DNA of 64,000 bases from Microglena sp. YARC (GCA_022414725.1 CM039462.1:33776156-33840155), one strand, 5' to 3'. Positions 1 through 10,535 are shown, numbered from the stretch's first letter. Translations and numbers: made by a program. Notes: generated from the letters alone by a model not told the origin.

Positions 1-735
1 AGACAGGAGAGGCCATTCCTATACAAAAAAAAGCTTTTGGCGTACCTCGATTTTGTCCTCTAAAAGTCGATCGAGCGAAATTATGGGTACAAAGAGTCTA
101 AGACTTCAAGATAAACCAATCATTTGTGCCCCCTTTATTGAAGCCGTTTATCAAGCTAAAATCGTCTGGTGAGATATTATGATCATGATAATCTGATGAG
201 AAAAATCTTGGCAGCCTTGGCCAACCTGTAGCAACGTAGCTTAGTACTAGTAGTTTAGTACTAGTAGTTTGTAGCTGAGGACTAGCTTGCAAAAATGTCA
301 TTCACACCATATGGCCAAAATGGCAGATCTTAAAAAACAAATACTGGCAGTGCTGTTTGCTTCCCTGCGAAGAGCGGGCTTGTCATGAGTCAACAGTGGC
401 CTGTCTAATATGAAACATAACGTATGGCATAATTAATAATAACGTAGTCAAGAGTGGTCAACAAAGCTGTCACCTAGTATAGTTGACAGTCGGACCAAGC
501 AATCCTGAGGCACATCCGCAGTCCTCACAAGCAAATATGTCAGCCATTTGCAACTTCCGCCCGTGGACTGTGCCATGTTGCTGCTAACCCTGCTGTTGGT
601 ATATTTCATATTTGACACACACATGAATACATACATGAGTGCGCTTAGTTTTGCCGTTGTGCGAAGGTGTGCAAGGATGTGGTTGTTGAACTACCACTGC
701 TACTCCATGCATGGCAAATAAAGCCTTCGTAATGC
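1..735. repeat. 5' flank of segmental duplication, copy A
   Basis: No convincing gene. The stretch from about 240 to 735 aligns by eye, with many substitutions and small indels, to 5995-6440 and then to 7825-7973. It therefore forms the upstream flank of the F-box/LRR gene at 808 and is the counterpart of the upstream flank of the intact paralog at 7974. Shared landmarks include ctgaggactagctt, atatggc...atggcagatct, gaggcacatccgca and gtgccatgttgctgct. Confidence 0.6.
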
Positions 736-807
736 AGAATGAGCTTATTTCATGCGCCTGTGCCCACCCATCTGTGTGCAGAGAATTCCCTAGCAAGGAC
801 TGGACAA

Positions 808-1723
808 ATGAGTGGCGCACCACTGCAAGTAGCAGCAGGCTCACCGGAGGAGCTCAGTAATGCCATGCCCCAGCAGCTTCTCATGGCTTCATCAACAACG
901 TCGATTTATGACCTCCCAACGCATCTCATTTATGATATCCTAGACATGTGCATCCTTGTGGACTACGTTTCTTGTCCTATGGCAGAAAGTGGATTTATCA
1001 AACAATACCCCTCCAACATTGCTTCGCTTCGCTTGACATGTAGCATGGTCAACAGTTGGGTGCTCAAGGATCTTGCTTACTATTCCGCCTGCTTCAAGCC
1101 AGGCCCAACAAGAACAGAGGTCGGCACGATAGGGCATGTTCCGGAGCTCTCTTCCATACCATTCCGTCTGCTTCAAGCCATGACCAACCTGCAGGTCCTT
1201 GACCTACGGGGATTGGTAGGATGCGTGAAATCTCCTTTCAGCTTGGTAGGGCTGCCGGCAACGATAAAAACTCTACAACTCGGGACGGCCCTGAGTCTCA
1301 GGGGGCCATACAGAGCCGGGAGGGAGGAAGGTCTTCCACTCCTTGAACTCTCACCACTGTCAGCTTGCAATGATTTGGAGTTGATCAATTGCTCCAACAC
1401 GGAAGTCTCTGACTTGTCTGCACTCTGTCTGCTTGAAGCTGAGGGAAGTAAACTGCAGTTGGACAAATGTTTCTGACTTATCTCCTCTCTCGGCCTGCTT
1501 GGAACTGGATCACGTCGACTGTGTAGGCATTTTTGTCAGAGACATCACAAGCCTCGCTGCCTGCCCTCAGCTGAGGACCATTGGATGCAATATGATGAAT
1601 GATCTACAGTTTGAGCATGAACCTGCAAGCTTTTTGTATTCAACATATCTTCATCCGGCTCTTCCAGCAGAGGTTACAATTGAGGTGCCATTAAATCAAT
1701 GGACCATTAGCTATGGGTATTAG
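808..1723 (+). pseudogene. F-box/leucine-rich-repeat protein, frameshifted (paralog of 7974-9044)
   Basis: The reading frame from ATG 808 (MSGAPLQVA) has an F-box-like N-terminus (YDLPTHLIYDILDM) followed by leucine-rich repeats built on LSPLSACNDLELINC-type units. The start is chosen because the intact paralog at 7974 begins with the equivalent MSEAPPQVA and shares the DNA just upstream. Near 1425 the paralog reads ccactctctgtctgc but this copy reads gcactctgtctgc, a 2-nt deletion. The frame then stops at 1476, and the remaining LRRs and C-terminus continue in another frame to 1723. F-box proteins usually recruit substrates to SCF ubiquitin ligases through C-terminal repeats; that role is inferred. 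Either a pseudogene or an assembly indel. Confidence 0.75.
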
Positions 1724-1739
1724 TGATCGGAAATGCCAT

Positions 1740-2962
1740 GCACTAGCTACTCCTTGCTCTGTCAACAACTTCACTTCTTGACCTCACAAAGCACATCATT
1801 TCTAGCATTGAGGGCATCCTTCTCCTCCTGGACCGCAGTAATGATGAGCGGCTTCACGTTTGAGGAAATAGAAAAAAAGACGTAGCTCCATTTCAATTGA
1901 CCTGCAGCACGTTCAACAGCTTGGTGCTTGCTAGAGCAATACTAATGGTGCTCATTGGCCCTGTGCTTCAAAGCGCAAGAATAATACCAATTCTGCGCGC
2001 TGACCCTACCAGGTCAGCAAGTTCTCGTCCCTACCAGTGTGTATGCTTCAAACTGTGCCCAACCTGCAACTGCTTGACATGAAGCGATGTTAGAGATTGC
2101 CTCTGAGCCTGGTAGGACGGCCGACAACAATCATAAATGTAACCTAGGGGGACCAACATACGTGGTGGGGAGCAGGGTCGTTCAGGATGCTGCGTCCTCC
2201 GTCGCAGACTCAACGTCAAATAGGTTCATCGCAGGACGCGACGCAGGGAGGGTCCGCTGACCAGAAGGAAGGGTCCGTTGCGTCGCAGGACGCAGGCTAT
2301 AAAATTGGTTGCGTCTTAGGTAGCAGAGCTGGGGGTCCTCCTGATGTACCCTGATGGGGAGCAGACATCCAGACCTTGACCTGTCAAAACGCATTGGCTT
2401 GACAGATCTTGACGTCTCCTCTCGTCATAGAGTTGCAGATCTTCCCCCCCTGGCAGCATGCAAGTACCTGGGCAAGCTAAACATTTCCCAATGCATCGCC
2501 CTAACCTCCCTCTCTCCCCTGGCTGGCTGCGCTAATCTCCAAACTGTGAACTTTTGAAGAACAAGACTATCTTACTTGTCTCCACTCTCTGTCTGCTTGA
2601 AGCCAGCAGACTTCAACTGCATTAATACAAACGTTTCCAAAATCTCTTCTCTCACTGGATGCTTGCAACTGTTTAAGGTCAACTGCGAGGGCACCTCTAC
2701 CAGAGAGGTGCCCTCGCCGCAGATCACAAGCCTCACTGCCTGCCCCCAGTTGAGGAGCATTCTAAGCCGGCAGGGGGTGATTGGTCTAGAATTGGGTTTA
2801 TATCATGGGGCCTCCAGAGCATGGTGCTCTCATCCAGCTTTTCCAGAGCTTATCATTGATGTGCCACTTCCCGAATCCGATGGGCATGGTAGTATTAGTG
2901 AAGAAGATTACCATGAACAATTCCTTTCAAAAACTAAACTATGCATACTACTAGATAGTTAA
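1740..2962 (+). pseudogene. decayed F-box/LRR paralog
   Basis: A third, badly broken copy of the same F-box/LRR family. The DNA at 1750-1840 (caacttcacttcttgacctc) matches the F-box coding part of the paralog at 8045-8130, and 1897-1990 matches the part around SNSLVLARA. Frames at 2354-2557 (DVSSRHRVADLPPLAACKYL) and 2576-2962 (LSVCLKPADFNCINTNVS, then SLTACPQLRSI) carry the LRR and C-terminal parts, with stops and frame changes between. A G/A-rich interval at 2170-2340 has short internal repeats (cgcaggacgca). No intact product is possible. Confidence 0.75.
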
Positions 2963-3120
2963 CTCATCTACCAGGCTCTAAATTGTGGAGGATAATTAAT
3001 GGAGTGCTGCTTAGTACATGAGCACATTTCAGGGCCATCCTGAGTGACTCAGGTATTGGCTGATTGGGGCAATTAGTCAAGTCTTGCTTGGCACCAGTTG
3101 ACCCCTATAGTATCATGAGT
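2955..3120 (+). repeat. 3' flank of segmental duplication, copy A
   Basis: Diverged direct copy of 9395-9552. Shared blocks include gagtgctgctyagt, gagcacatttcagggcc, ttggctgattgggg and tggcaccag.tgac.cctatagta. This shows that the duplicated unit extended beyond the gene on both sides. The alignment ends at cctatagta, exactly where the 328-bp palindrome begins in the other copy. Confidence 0.7.
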
Positions 3121-4560
3121 ATGTAGCAGTTTAACATGTGGTGCCTATGGTCCTGCCAGTTCATGTAGCCTTAATGTAGCTGAATTGTGGCTGAGTGTAG
3201 CACATTCAATGGATTATATTTCGATAGAGTCTAGTAGGGAACATGGATTTTACGTTCTCACATGATAAAATGCTTCTCATCAGCAACATGTGTCAACTTC
3301 GCAGTAGCCTGCTCCTAATCTCTGGTGCTATATTGTATAGTGGATGGTAGGATGGCAATTTTAGTGAGGAGCCATAAGGAAGAGCTGCGCACTTGCATGT
3401 CACGTTTTTCATCAGAAGTGTGTAGATCCCTCCTGTGCATGGATTGTGTGTGTATGGGGTGCGAGCTCATGACTTGACATTGCTTAGTTCAGGAGCAGCA
3501 ACAAACAGTGCATGCAAATATGGTTATAAACCTGAATTGCCAGCCATGTAGCTGTAGGTGGAATAAATAAAGCCACAAATTGGAGAAACTATTGTGCTGT
3601 TAGATGGAGGATGCCTATTCTAATGGATGGTTGAGTGATCATCATGAAATAGCACAGCAAGCACCAAGGCTTTAATTTTCGCTTTTCCAAGTAGCTTCTA
3701 GGCAGCTCTCTGGGCCGGACACTGGGCCAAGCCCCAATATTTAATAAGTGTTGGAAAGCTGATCATGTCAGCTTTCGGGTGCACTGGGCTGCTTTAGATT
3801 TGACTCGATAAGCAGCCAGAGGAGCTGCTTAAAAAATGCTTCTGGTAGCCGAAATGAAAAGCACAGCAAGCAGCCAAGCCAGGGCTTTTACTTTCGGCTT
3901 TTCTTAGCAGCTTCTAGGCAGCTCCCTGGGCCAATCGCTGTGCTACACACACCTATTTCAGTTGTTCTGTACAGGTGATCGTGTCAGCTTCACTTTTCAT
4001 TTTTAATGCACTAGGTTGTATTAGGTTTGGCTGAACAGGCAGTCAGGGGACCTGCCTAGAATCTGGTACTTGTAGCTGAGAAGAGAATCACTGAGCCGAG
4101 CTCCCATCTCTTCATGTGAAGTTCAACCATGCACACTTGCAGCAGCCTCCAACCCTCAAGTCAAGAACAGAAAAATGGGGTATAAAAAACATATGATTGA
4201 TAACTACTGAAGTCGACACCCCCGGATGTGGAGCGGGCTTGTCTTGGGTCAACAATGGCCTGTCTATGACGATGGAATGTAATATACAACTATCTTTCGA
4301 ATCTGATGGGCCGCCAAGGATGCACCACCCCTCCTAGAGTAGGTTACCCACTCAGCACCTGCTCCCACAAATCTGCTTGGCCCTTCGGCTTGTCCCCGGA
4401 GACCTAGACATGCCTTCAGAATTTGGGTGTGGATTGAATACATGGTCTAGCAGCCTTCAGGCTGCTTATCATCTGCAGTTTGAGTGAAGTTCACATGGGA
4501 AGTATAAACACTACTGCACCACACTCCTGAGTATAGTATCACATGGACTGCCTACACCTG
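3121..4560. repeat. gene-free stretch with an internal ~200-bp direct duplication
   Basis: No credible gene is seen. Bases 3655-3855 and 3857-4090 are diverged direct copies; both contain agcacagcaagca, gcttctaggcagctc and atcatgtcagcttt/atcgtgtcagctt. A further short block at 4230-4265 (gcgggcttgtcttgggtcaa) recurs at 375-400 and 6525-6550. Confidence 0.55.
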
Positions 4561-4561
4561 T

Positions 4562-4849
4562 GTGATGACATTCTGCACTCGGGACTCTGGCCTAATGTTT
4601 TCTCTTTTACTACATCTGTTAACTGCGCCTGCAGACAATGAGCAGCTCATTCATAGATCATTTAATCACACCAAATTTCAATCACCAACCTCATGTTTTG
4701 TCTCCGTAGCTACCAGGCTCTCAGCCAGTTCGTCCTCTCATGTCAAACTCGGGATGGATGGACATGAGATGGCCAGCGAAGTAGCGATCCGGCCTCGTGT
4801 GGCAGCAGAACCCGCAGCAAGGGATATGCTAGTAATGTACGCGCGATGA
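4562..4849 (+). CDS. hypothetical ORF, doubtful
   Basis: A 95-codon ATG frame with no recognised domain. The middle is serine-rich (RLSASSSSH) and the end is alanine/arginine-rich (RPRVAAEPAARDM). It lies in a region otherwise free of genes and has no paralog in the window, so it may be a chance frame. The rest of 4850-5870 shows only short overlapping frames on both strands with no family resemblance, and I see nothing else there. Confidence 0.2.
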   Translation: MMTFCTRDSGLMFSLLLHLLTAPADNEQLIHRSFNHTKFQSPTSCFVSVATRLSASSSSHVKLGMDGHEMASEVAIRPRVAAEPAARDMLVMYAR

Positions 4850-5799
4850 CATATGCGCCATGTGCACACCCATCGCGCAGGGAAAAGCGACGCGGTCGAT
4901 GGCAGTGGAGAGGTGCATGTCGATGGTTACTGAGGTTGAGCGGTCATTTAGTCAGAGGATCGCAATGCTGCAGGATCTGTCGAAATCCTGCAAGAAATCG
5001 TGCAAGAAAAATGTCTTGTAGGTGAAGCGGAGTAGGCCGACTGGTGTTTCATAGCGCCCCCGACCCTAGCACATATCCGCCCACCGAAAACCTACCCACT
5101 CCAAGCTCGAAGTGGAAGTGTACGTGTGTGATCCATGCAGGAATACACGTGGAAAACTGCCCCCGGTGAAGGCCTCGAATCCCATCCCTCATACTGACGT
5201 GAAGATAATCATTCATTTGATAAATCAAAATGAATGTATGATCAACATGCATCATCTGTAAATAACTCCATGTTCGTGAAAACTAAACATGGCGAATTGG
5301 CGACATGGAGCGCGAAGAGGAGGGTACAAAAAAACTGGCAGGCTGGAGACGAAGGAGAAGGTAGACATAATATGCAAAAGCCCGAAAATGGCCTGACATG
5401 AGTCACGCAAATTTTGAAAGAGCGCTTCTAGTTCAAACAAGTTTTCAAAAGGGCTTGAGGGCTGTATGTTGGCCTTGACTGCCCGGTAGGTTTTGGGGGA
5501 GTGGGACGTTGCCCAATCCGCACATTGCTGTAAGAACAAAAAGGTGCGTTGATGGGAGCTTGAAGATCAGTAGTTTTCTGCTTTATAGAAGTCACCGTCT
5601 TTACGTTTTTACGTTTTTTGTAGCTACTGGATTCATGGAACTGTCTTCTCATCTCATTACAACTCCAAATCAACAGGGTCTCAAAGACTCAAACCTATAT
5701 TATTCCTGCTTTATGCGTTTGCAAGTTTTTCACTCTGGTGGGACTCCTAGCACAAAATAGCGAGCCAAATGATTCGGTGAGAAAGGCGTACCCATTTAC

Positions 5800-6555
5800 C
5801 CAATCCTACGAAATTCGAGCTTTTGGCATAGCTCATGTAGAAGCGTGTTTTTACCCCGGCATATGGATCAAATGTCACGATGGGTAGAACCACTCATCTA
5901 CACTAGGATAGTGGAAGTCCCGAGGGGCGTGGGTTCGAAACCACGCTTCTATGGCTCGCTTTACCTCAAATCCGAGTCGATCGGGAGAAATTAGAGACTG
6001 AGGACTAGCTAACTAGCTGAGCATTGGATTTGATAGCTTGCAAAAAGATTATTGATATGGCCGATATGGCAGATCTACAAAATGAGCAAAAAGATTGCCT
6101 ACTGACAGAACTGTTTGCTTTCTAGGCATAGTGCATCCTCTTGTTTATATCAGTCAGCATTTCAGCAATTGCCTGCCTATGAAAATGTATGACATACCAT
6201 GTCATTATTAATCATAGTTGAGATTGATCGACAATGCTGTCTCCAATGATAGTTGATTGTTGGACTAAGAAATCCCGAGGCACACCCGCAATGCATCGCA
6301 TAAGAAAGTCTTTAGAGCCACATGCAACACCCTTGCACTGCGCCATGTTGCTACTATCTCTGTCTGCCGTTGGATTGGATTCTTTGACACACGCATGGAG
6401 AAATGCATGACTGCGTGCAGTTTTGCCGCTGTGCGTGTGTGTGAGCATTGCTTTATTGCTTGAAGCTTGTGATTTTGAAGATTGTCGAAAGATCCCCCTT
6501 CCCCTCCCCCACGGATGTTGTGGATCGAGCTTATCTTGGGTCAACTATGGCCCAT
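5800..6555 (+). repeat. 5' flank of segmental duplication, copy B
   Basis: Diverged copy of about 30-735. It begins with gaatt/gagcttttggc and tcgatcggga-type matches and continues through cttgcaaaaa, atatggcagatct, gaggcacacccgca, gcgccatgttgct and tgcagttttgccgctgtg. The alignment breaks into the ATTAC microsatellite at about 6557 and resumes at about 7825. The interval between is therefore inserted DNA. Confidence 0.65.
5873..5958 (+). other. tRNA-like relic (type II shape), probably not functional
   Basis: The segment ends with a B-box-like GGTTCGAAACC inside a hairpin (cgtgg...ccacg). Before it is a short CCC/GGG variable-arm-like hairpin (gtcccgagggg), and further upstream are weak anticodon-arm and D-arm candidates. 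The layout resembles the 3' half of leucine or serine tRNAs. The two ends do not pair as an acceptor stem and the T-loop is 8 nt, so a working tRNA is unlikely. A tRNA-derived retroelement relic is possible. Confidence 0.3.
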
Positions 6556-6556
6556 C

Positions 6557-7005
6557 TATTACATTACATTACATTACATTACATTACATTACATTACATT
6601 ACATTACATTACATTACATTACATTACATTACATTACATTACATTACATTACATTACATTACATTACATTACATTACATTACATTACATTACATTACATT
6701 ACATTACATTACGTTACATTACGTTACGTTACGTTACATTACATTACATTACATTACATTACATTACATTACATTACATTACATTACATTACGTTACGTT
6801 ACATCACATTACATTACATTACATTACATTACATTACATTACATTACATTACATTACATTACATTACATTACATTACATTACATTACATTACATTACATT
6901 ACATTACGTTACGTTACGTTACGTTACGTTACATTACGTTACATGACATGACATGACATGACATGACATGACATGACATGACATGACATGACATGACATG
7001 ACATG
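6557..7005. repeat. (ATTAC)n microsatellite ending in (ATGAC)n
   Basis: About 77 consecutive 5-bp units of ATTAC, with scattered GTTAC and one ATCAC variant, run from 6557 to about 6940. They continue as about 12 ATGAC units to 7005. All three forward frames are open (YITLH-type repeats), but this follows from the 5-bp repeat and is not a gene. A very short version, attacattacatg, precedes the second copy of the adjoining repeat at 9146, so the array probably expanded from that element's edge. Confidence 0.97.
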
Positions 7006-7150
7006 TTAAAGTCTACTTGACACCGCGAGGGTGTATGAGACTCTGTGCTTTAGACAAAAAGAAAAAGCCCCCACAAAACAAAAAAAACCCATTACACCAG
7101 GGGTGTGTCGAGGACAAACAAACCAAACTCCCAACCACCGTTTTGGTGGC
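7003..7150 (+). repeat. ~150-bp dispersed repeat, copy 1
   Basis: Direct repeat of 9146-9293. Both copies begin acatgttaaagtctacttga and contain caccgcgagggtg and gggtgtgtcgaggacaa. Both end with the hairpin CCACC-GTTTT-GGTGG. The pair flanks the interval that holds the retrotransposon fragment and the intact F-box/LRR gene. It may be a small mobile element. Confidence 0.75.
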
Positions 7151-7276
7151 GTAGGTATTAAACCCCCTAGAGCAGGACCCAGATCTCAACCACCTACAGT
7201 TGCGGAGGTAAGAAGCTAACAAATGAGAAGTCACAAAAAAGGGATAATAAATTACTACTATTATTAAATAATTATA

Positions 7277-7741
7277 TTATATACAAATATAAATAATTAT
7301 ATTATAATAAATTACTACTATTACTGGCGATAAGTAGTCCAGGGCTTCCTGTCTTGCTCTTCTACAAGTAGAAAGATAGTCGGCTAGGTTGCTCCAGAAA
7401 GTCTTAGTGCCATTTCCATTCATAAAGGTTCTGAATGTGGAATCGCAGAATTCCACATTCCATACGGTTAAGTCGGTATCCTCATGGACATGCCTATATA
7501 TATCTGTAAACAGCTTCTGGTAGCGGAGGCGAATATCATTATAAAAAGGGCACTCAAAAATATGCATTTCATCCTCAGGTTTTTGGAACCCACACATTTG
7601 ACAGTGTCTCATTGAACTAGGGATGTGTGCTCTATCCACCACCCTCATTCTTTCTGTGTTCAGCCAATGGGAACCCATTCTAAACTGTGCTATAGAACGA
7701 ATCTGATCTTGCTTATGTAAGGCGGATGTAAAGGGAATCAA
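7277..7741 (-). mobile_element. 5'-truncated non-LTR retrotransposon fragment (zf-RVT-like C-terminus)
   Basis: The minus-strand frame reads like the extreme C-terminus of a LINE-type reverse transcriptase polyprotein. It has RMGSHWLNTER, a CxxC pair (RHCQMCGF), then EDEMHIFECPFYNDIRLRY and a tail rich in aromatic residues. That Cys/Cys/His/Cys arrangement is typical of the zinc-binding region after the RT domain of plant and algal LINEs. The upstream RT is absent. The AT-rich sequence at 7245-7325, with aataaattactactatta repeated at both ends, probably represents the element's 3' end. It interrupts duplication copy B and supports a eukaryotic context for this side of the window. Confidence 0.7.
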
Positions 7742-7973
7742 GCCATTCTCATCATTACTGTTGGCTGTGAACCATTTCTGGAATTGGAGGCGTTTAAAGC
7801 CAACCCTTCTATGAAAATATAATGCAATGTATGGATGTGGATGACTGGATGCTTAAGGAACTCTTCTACTCCATTGCATATATTGCCTTCCACATACAGA
7901 ATGACCTTATATTTGCATGCTTGTGCCCCTACCACCGTTGTGCAGAGCCAATTCCCTGATAAGGACTGGACAA

Positions 7974-9044
7974 ATGAGTGAGGCACCACCACAAGTAGCA
8001 CCTGTTTCACCTGAGGAACTCGGAAATGCCTTGTCCCAGCTACAACTTGCTTCATCAACAACGTCACTTCTTGACCTCCCAACACACATCATGTCTAGCA
8101 TTGTAGACATCCTTCTCTTCCTGGATGGCTATGATGAGCAGCCTGAGTGGCTGTTGGAGTGCCAGTTTGGGTGGGGGTTTGACATTGGAGGAGAGAAACA
8201 TGAAGACATCGCTTCATTTCGCTTGGCATGCAGCGTGTCCAACAGCTTGGTACTTGCTAGAGCAACAAGAATGGGGCTATTTGGCCACAAATGCCCGTTC
8301 GACAATTTTGACAAGTTGTGGCCCCTACCAGTGCGTCTGCTTCAAACTATGCCCAGCCTGCAACTGCTTGACCTGACGGACTGCGGAACATCGCCTCTCA
8401 GCCTAGTAGGACTGCCATCAACGATCATAACTCTAAACCTTGGGGGGTCAGGCTACCCATGGGAGGGCAAAGATCCATTCCTTGACCTTTCACCGCTGTC
8501 AAAATGCGATGGCTTGGAAAATCTTGACATCTCCAATCGTGCCAGAGTTGTAGATCTTTCCCCCTTGCCAGCATGCAAGTACCTGGACAAGCCAATCATT
8601 CGCGGATGCGGTAACCTGACCTCCCTCTCTCCCCTGGGTAACTGTACCCATCTTCGCATTCTGTGCCTTGGCGATACAAGTGTCACCGACTTGTCCCCTC
8701 TGTCAGCATGCAAGGAGTTGGAGATGGTCGAATGCTCCCGAACACAAGTCTCTGACTTGTCTCCACTCTCTGTCTGCTTGAAGCTGGAGGATGTTGAATG
8801 CATGGATACAAACGTATCAGACATATCTCCTCTCTCGGCCTGCTTGAAACTGCGCAGGGTCAACTGCTGGAGCCATGAAGTGGAAGACATCACAAGCCTC
8901 GCTGCATGCCCTCAGCTGAGTTACATTACGTGTGATAAGGAAGTGATTGGTCTAGAATTGGAGGAAGACCCTGACCGCTTGAGAAGCCCATGGTATTCTC
9001 ATCCGGCTTTCCCAGAGGTTCAGTTTAATGTGCCAAATGCTTAA
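7974..9044 (+). CDS. F-box/leucine-rich-repeat protein
   Basis: Intact 356-residue protein. An F-box-like segment (LLDLPTHIMSSIVDILLF) lies around residues 30-50. From about residue 120 to 330 there are cysteine-type LRRs of the form LSPLSxCxxLxxLxC (for example CKELEMVECSRTQVSDLSPL). The start ATG 7974 is preferred over in-frame starts further upstream because the frameshifted paralog at 808 conserves the same Met and flanking DNA. SCF-type substrate adaptor function is inferred from the architecture. It lies in a duplicated block whose 5' flank is interrupted by a microsatellite, a 150-bp repeat and a LINE fragment. Confidence 0.8.
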   Translation: MSEAPPQVAPVSPEELGNALSQLQLASSTTSLLDLPTHIMSSIVDILLFLDGYDEQPEWLLECQFGWGFDIGGEKHEDIASFRLACSVSNSLVLARATRMGLFGHKCPFDNFDKLWPLPVRLLQTMPSLQLLDLTDCGTSPLSLVGLPSTIITLNLGGSGYPWEGKDPFLDLSPLSKCDGLENLDISNRARVVDLSPLPACKYLDKPIIRGCGNLTSLSPLGNCTHLRILCLGDTSVTDLSPLSACKELEMVECSRTQVSDLSPLSVCLKLEDVECMDTNVSDISPLSACLKLRRVNCWSHEVEDITSLAACPQLSYITCDKEVIGLELEEDPDRLRSPWYSHPAFPEVQFNVPNA

Positions 9045-9145
9045 ACAATGTTTTGGTGGCAAAGATTACTGTCAGAGTTCTGCTGGTGACTATTGCTGGT
9101 GAAGCGGGTGTTAAAGACACGGGTGCCTAACCGGGATATTACATT

Positions 9146-9293
9146 ACATGTTAAAGTCTACTTGACACCGCGAGGGTGCATGAGACTCTGTGCTAGAAAC
9201 AAAAACAAAAAGCACTCACAAAGCCCCAAAACCCCTTACATCAGGGGTGTGTCGAGGACAAACAAACCAAACTCCCAACCACCGTTTTGGTGG
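9146..9293 (+). repeat. ~150-bp dispersed repeat, copy 2
   Basis: Direct copy of 7003-7150, with the same start (acatgttaaagtctacttga) and the same CCACC-GTTTT-GGTGG terminal hairpin. It interrupts the 3' flank of duplication copy B. Confidence 0.75.
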
Positions 9294-9394
9294 ATATAAT
9301 ATTAAATTTTGTCACTAGAAGTACTTACACCTTTCAGAAACTATACTCTGGGACAGCAAAATGCTTCTTTATACAATATAACTACAAGCATTGC

Positions 9395-9552
9395 TAGGGG
9401 ATAAACTCATCTGCCAGACTCCAAATCAGTGTGGAGGCAAACCATAGAGTGCTGCTCAGTTTAGGAGCACATTTCAGGGCCTCCTGACCCATATATTGGC
9501 TGATTGGGGTCAAATAGTTCAATCTTGCATGGCACCAGGTGACGCCTATAGT
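9395..9552 (+). repeat. 3' flank of segmental duplication, copy B
   Basis: Diverged copy of 2955-3120. Similarity ends at cctatagta (9552), and the next base starts the left arm of the perfect palindrome. Confidence 0.7.
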
Positions 9553-9880
9553 AACACGGGGTGATAAAGTGGGCCGATACTTTCCCCAGATAGAAACACG
9601 GGGTGATAAATACGAGAACGGGGTGATAAACTGGGCCAAGATAGATTGTGTAATTAATCCAGATAAAAACCAAAAAATATTGTATCTAGAGATAAAAATA
9701 GAATTACATTAATCCGCGGATTAATGTAATTCTATTTTTATCTCTAGATACAATATTTTTTGGTTTTTATCTGGATTAATTACACAATCTATCTTGGCCC
9801 AGTTTATCACCCCGTTCTCGTATTTATCACCCCGTGTTTCTATCTGGGGAAAGTATCGGCCCACTTTATCACCCCGTGTT
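9553..9880. repeat. perfect 328-bp palindrome (164-bp arms, no spacer); candidate junction
   Basis: The centre lies between 9716 and 9717 (AATCCG|CGGATT). I checked the arms block by block and found no mismatch out to 9553/9880; the pairing breaks at 9552/9881. Each arm holds three copies of CGGGGTGATAAA or its complement. The left edge abuts the host-like duplication flank, and the right edge abuts the first R1 repeat of the virus-like region. It could be a viral hairpin telomere or concatemer junction captured by integration, an inverted-repeat insertion, or a head-to-head assembly chimera. Confidence 0.9.
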
Positions 9881-9883
9881 TTT

Positions 9884-10460
9884 TGGCCCAAATTTCTAAA
9901 ATGTCATCTCACCACGTCGGGTGTCGAGCACGGTGTGATACCGACGCGTATCTAACACAAATCCGATGTACATCTAACAAAATCTAATTCTGATTTATCC
10001 TAAAACTGTCTGTACGGGGGCGAATTCTGGTTTTCCGTTCGGCGCATTGAATGAGTCGCAGTTCGATAGAGAGAGATTCGAATTCGAACGCTTTAACTGT
10101 ACAGAAGTTTAATTGTTTACACTAGTTTTTTTCGAAGCGCATGCGGAACACACGTCGTATCAAGCAGGCTTCTGCTTGACAACTCTATCGGGATCGTGAA
10201 GGGGAAACCGCGGGCCCCACGGAGTGGGGCAGTGGAATTCAGCTGCTGACTCGCAACGTAAGACTTCTCTTCGATTGATTGAACCCGTGTGTGTCGCGGT
10301 TTTCGCTATGGTCCGGTCATCCTGGTGGCTTCTCAAGCAGACTTCTGCTCGACATATAAGTTGTTTGGAGTATTTAAATGTTAATTCAAAACGGTACGCC
10401 GTACAGTCGTTCTGTATTCGCATCGAACGTTTGACACCATCATTGCATATTATTCTTGTT
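9884..10460 (+). repeat. R1 dispersed repeat, full copy 1
   Basis: Starts TTGGCCCAAATTTCTAAAAT. It includes ccgacgcgtatctaacacaa, gggggcgaattctgg and gttcgatagagagagattcg, then a full R2 two-hairpin element (10161-10260), and ends near ttgcatattattcttgttca. It is almost identical to 12013-12553. Short frames inside are not convincing genes. Confidence 0.85.
10161..10262 (+). repeat. R2 two-hairpin element
   Basis: Hairpin 1 is CAAGCAG-GCTT-CTGCTTG at 10161-10178. Hairpin 2 is GCCCCAC-GGA-GTGGGGC, followed by agtggaattcagctgctgac. A spacer reading actctatcgggatcgtgaag lies between. About ten related copies are scattered through 10-58 kb. Confidence 0.8.
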
Positions 10461-10535
10461 CATACACTCGACGGATCTAGAGTGTACGGCACACCTTACG
10501 GTGTAACCAAATGGTGTAGCAACCCACGGGGCATT
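10455..10535 (+). mobile_element. decayed mariner end
   Basis: TA-CACTCGACGG followed by agagtgtacggcacacc and a hairpin with loop related to GTAA matches the right end of the mariner-Fanzor element at 55500-55588 in inverted orientation. The internal AATACTAAAATGAAAC block is deleted. Past the hairpin, tggtgtagcaacccacgggg is shared with 61500-61560. Confidence 0.65.

Noticed and set aside
6423..6956. Long plus-strand frames rich in YITLH in all three phases
   Set aside because: They are a by-product of the 5-bp ATTAC repeat, which leaves every forward frame open; no start context or family.
9461..9987. Mirror-image frames starting MVFIWINYTIYLG on both strands
   Set aside because: They are the two arms of the perfect palindrome read in opposite directions; no evidence of coding.
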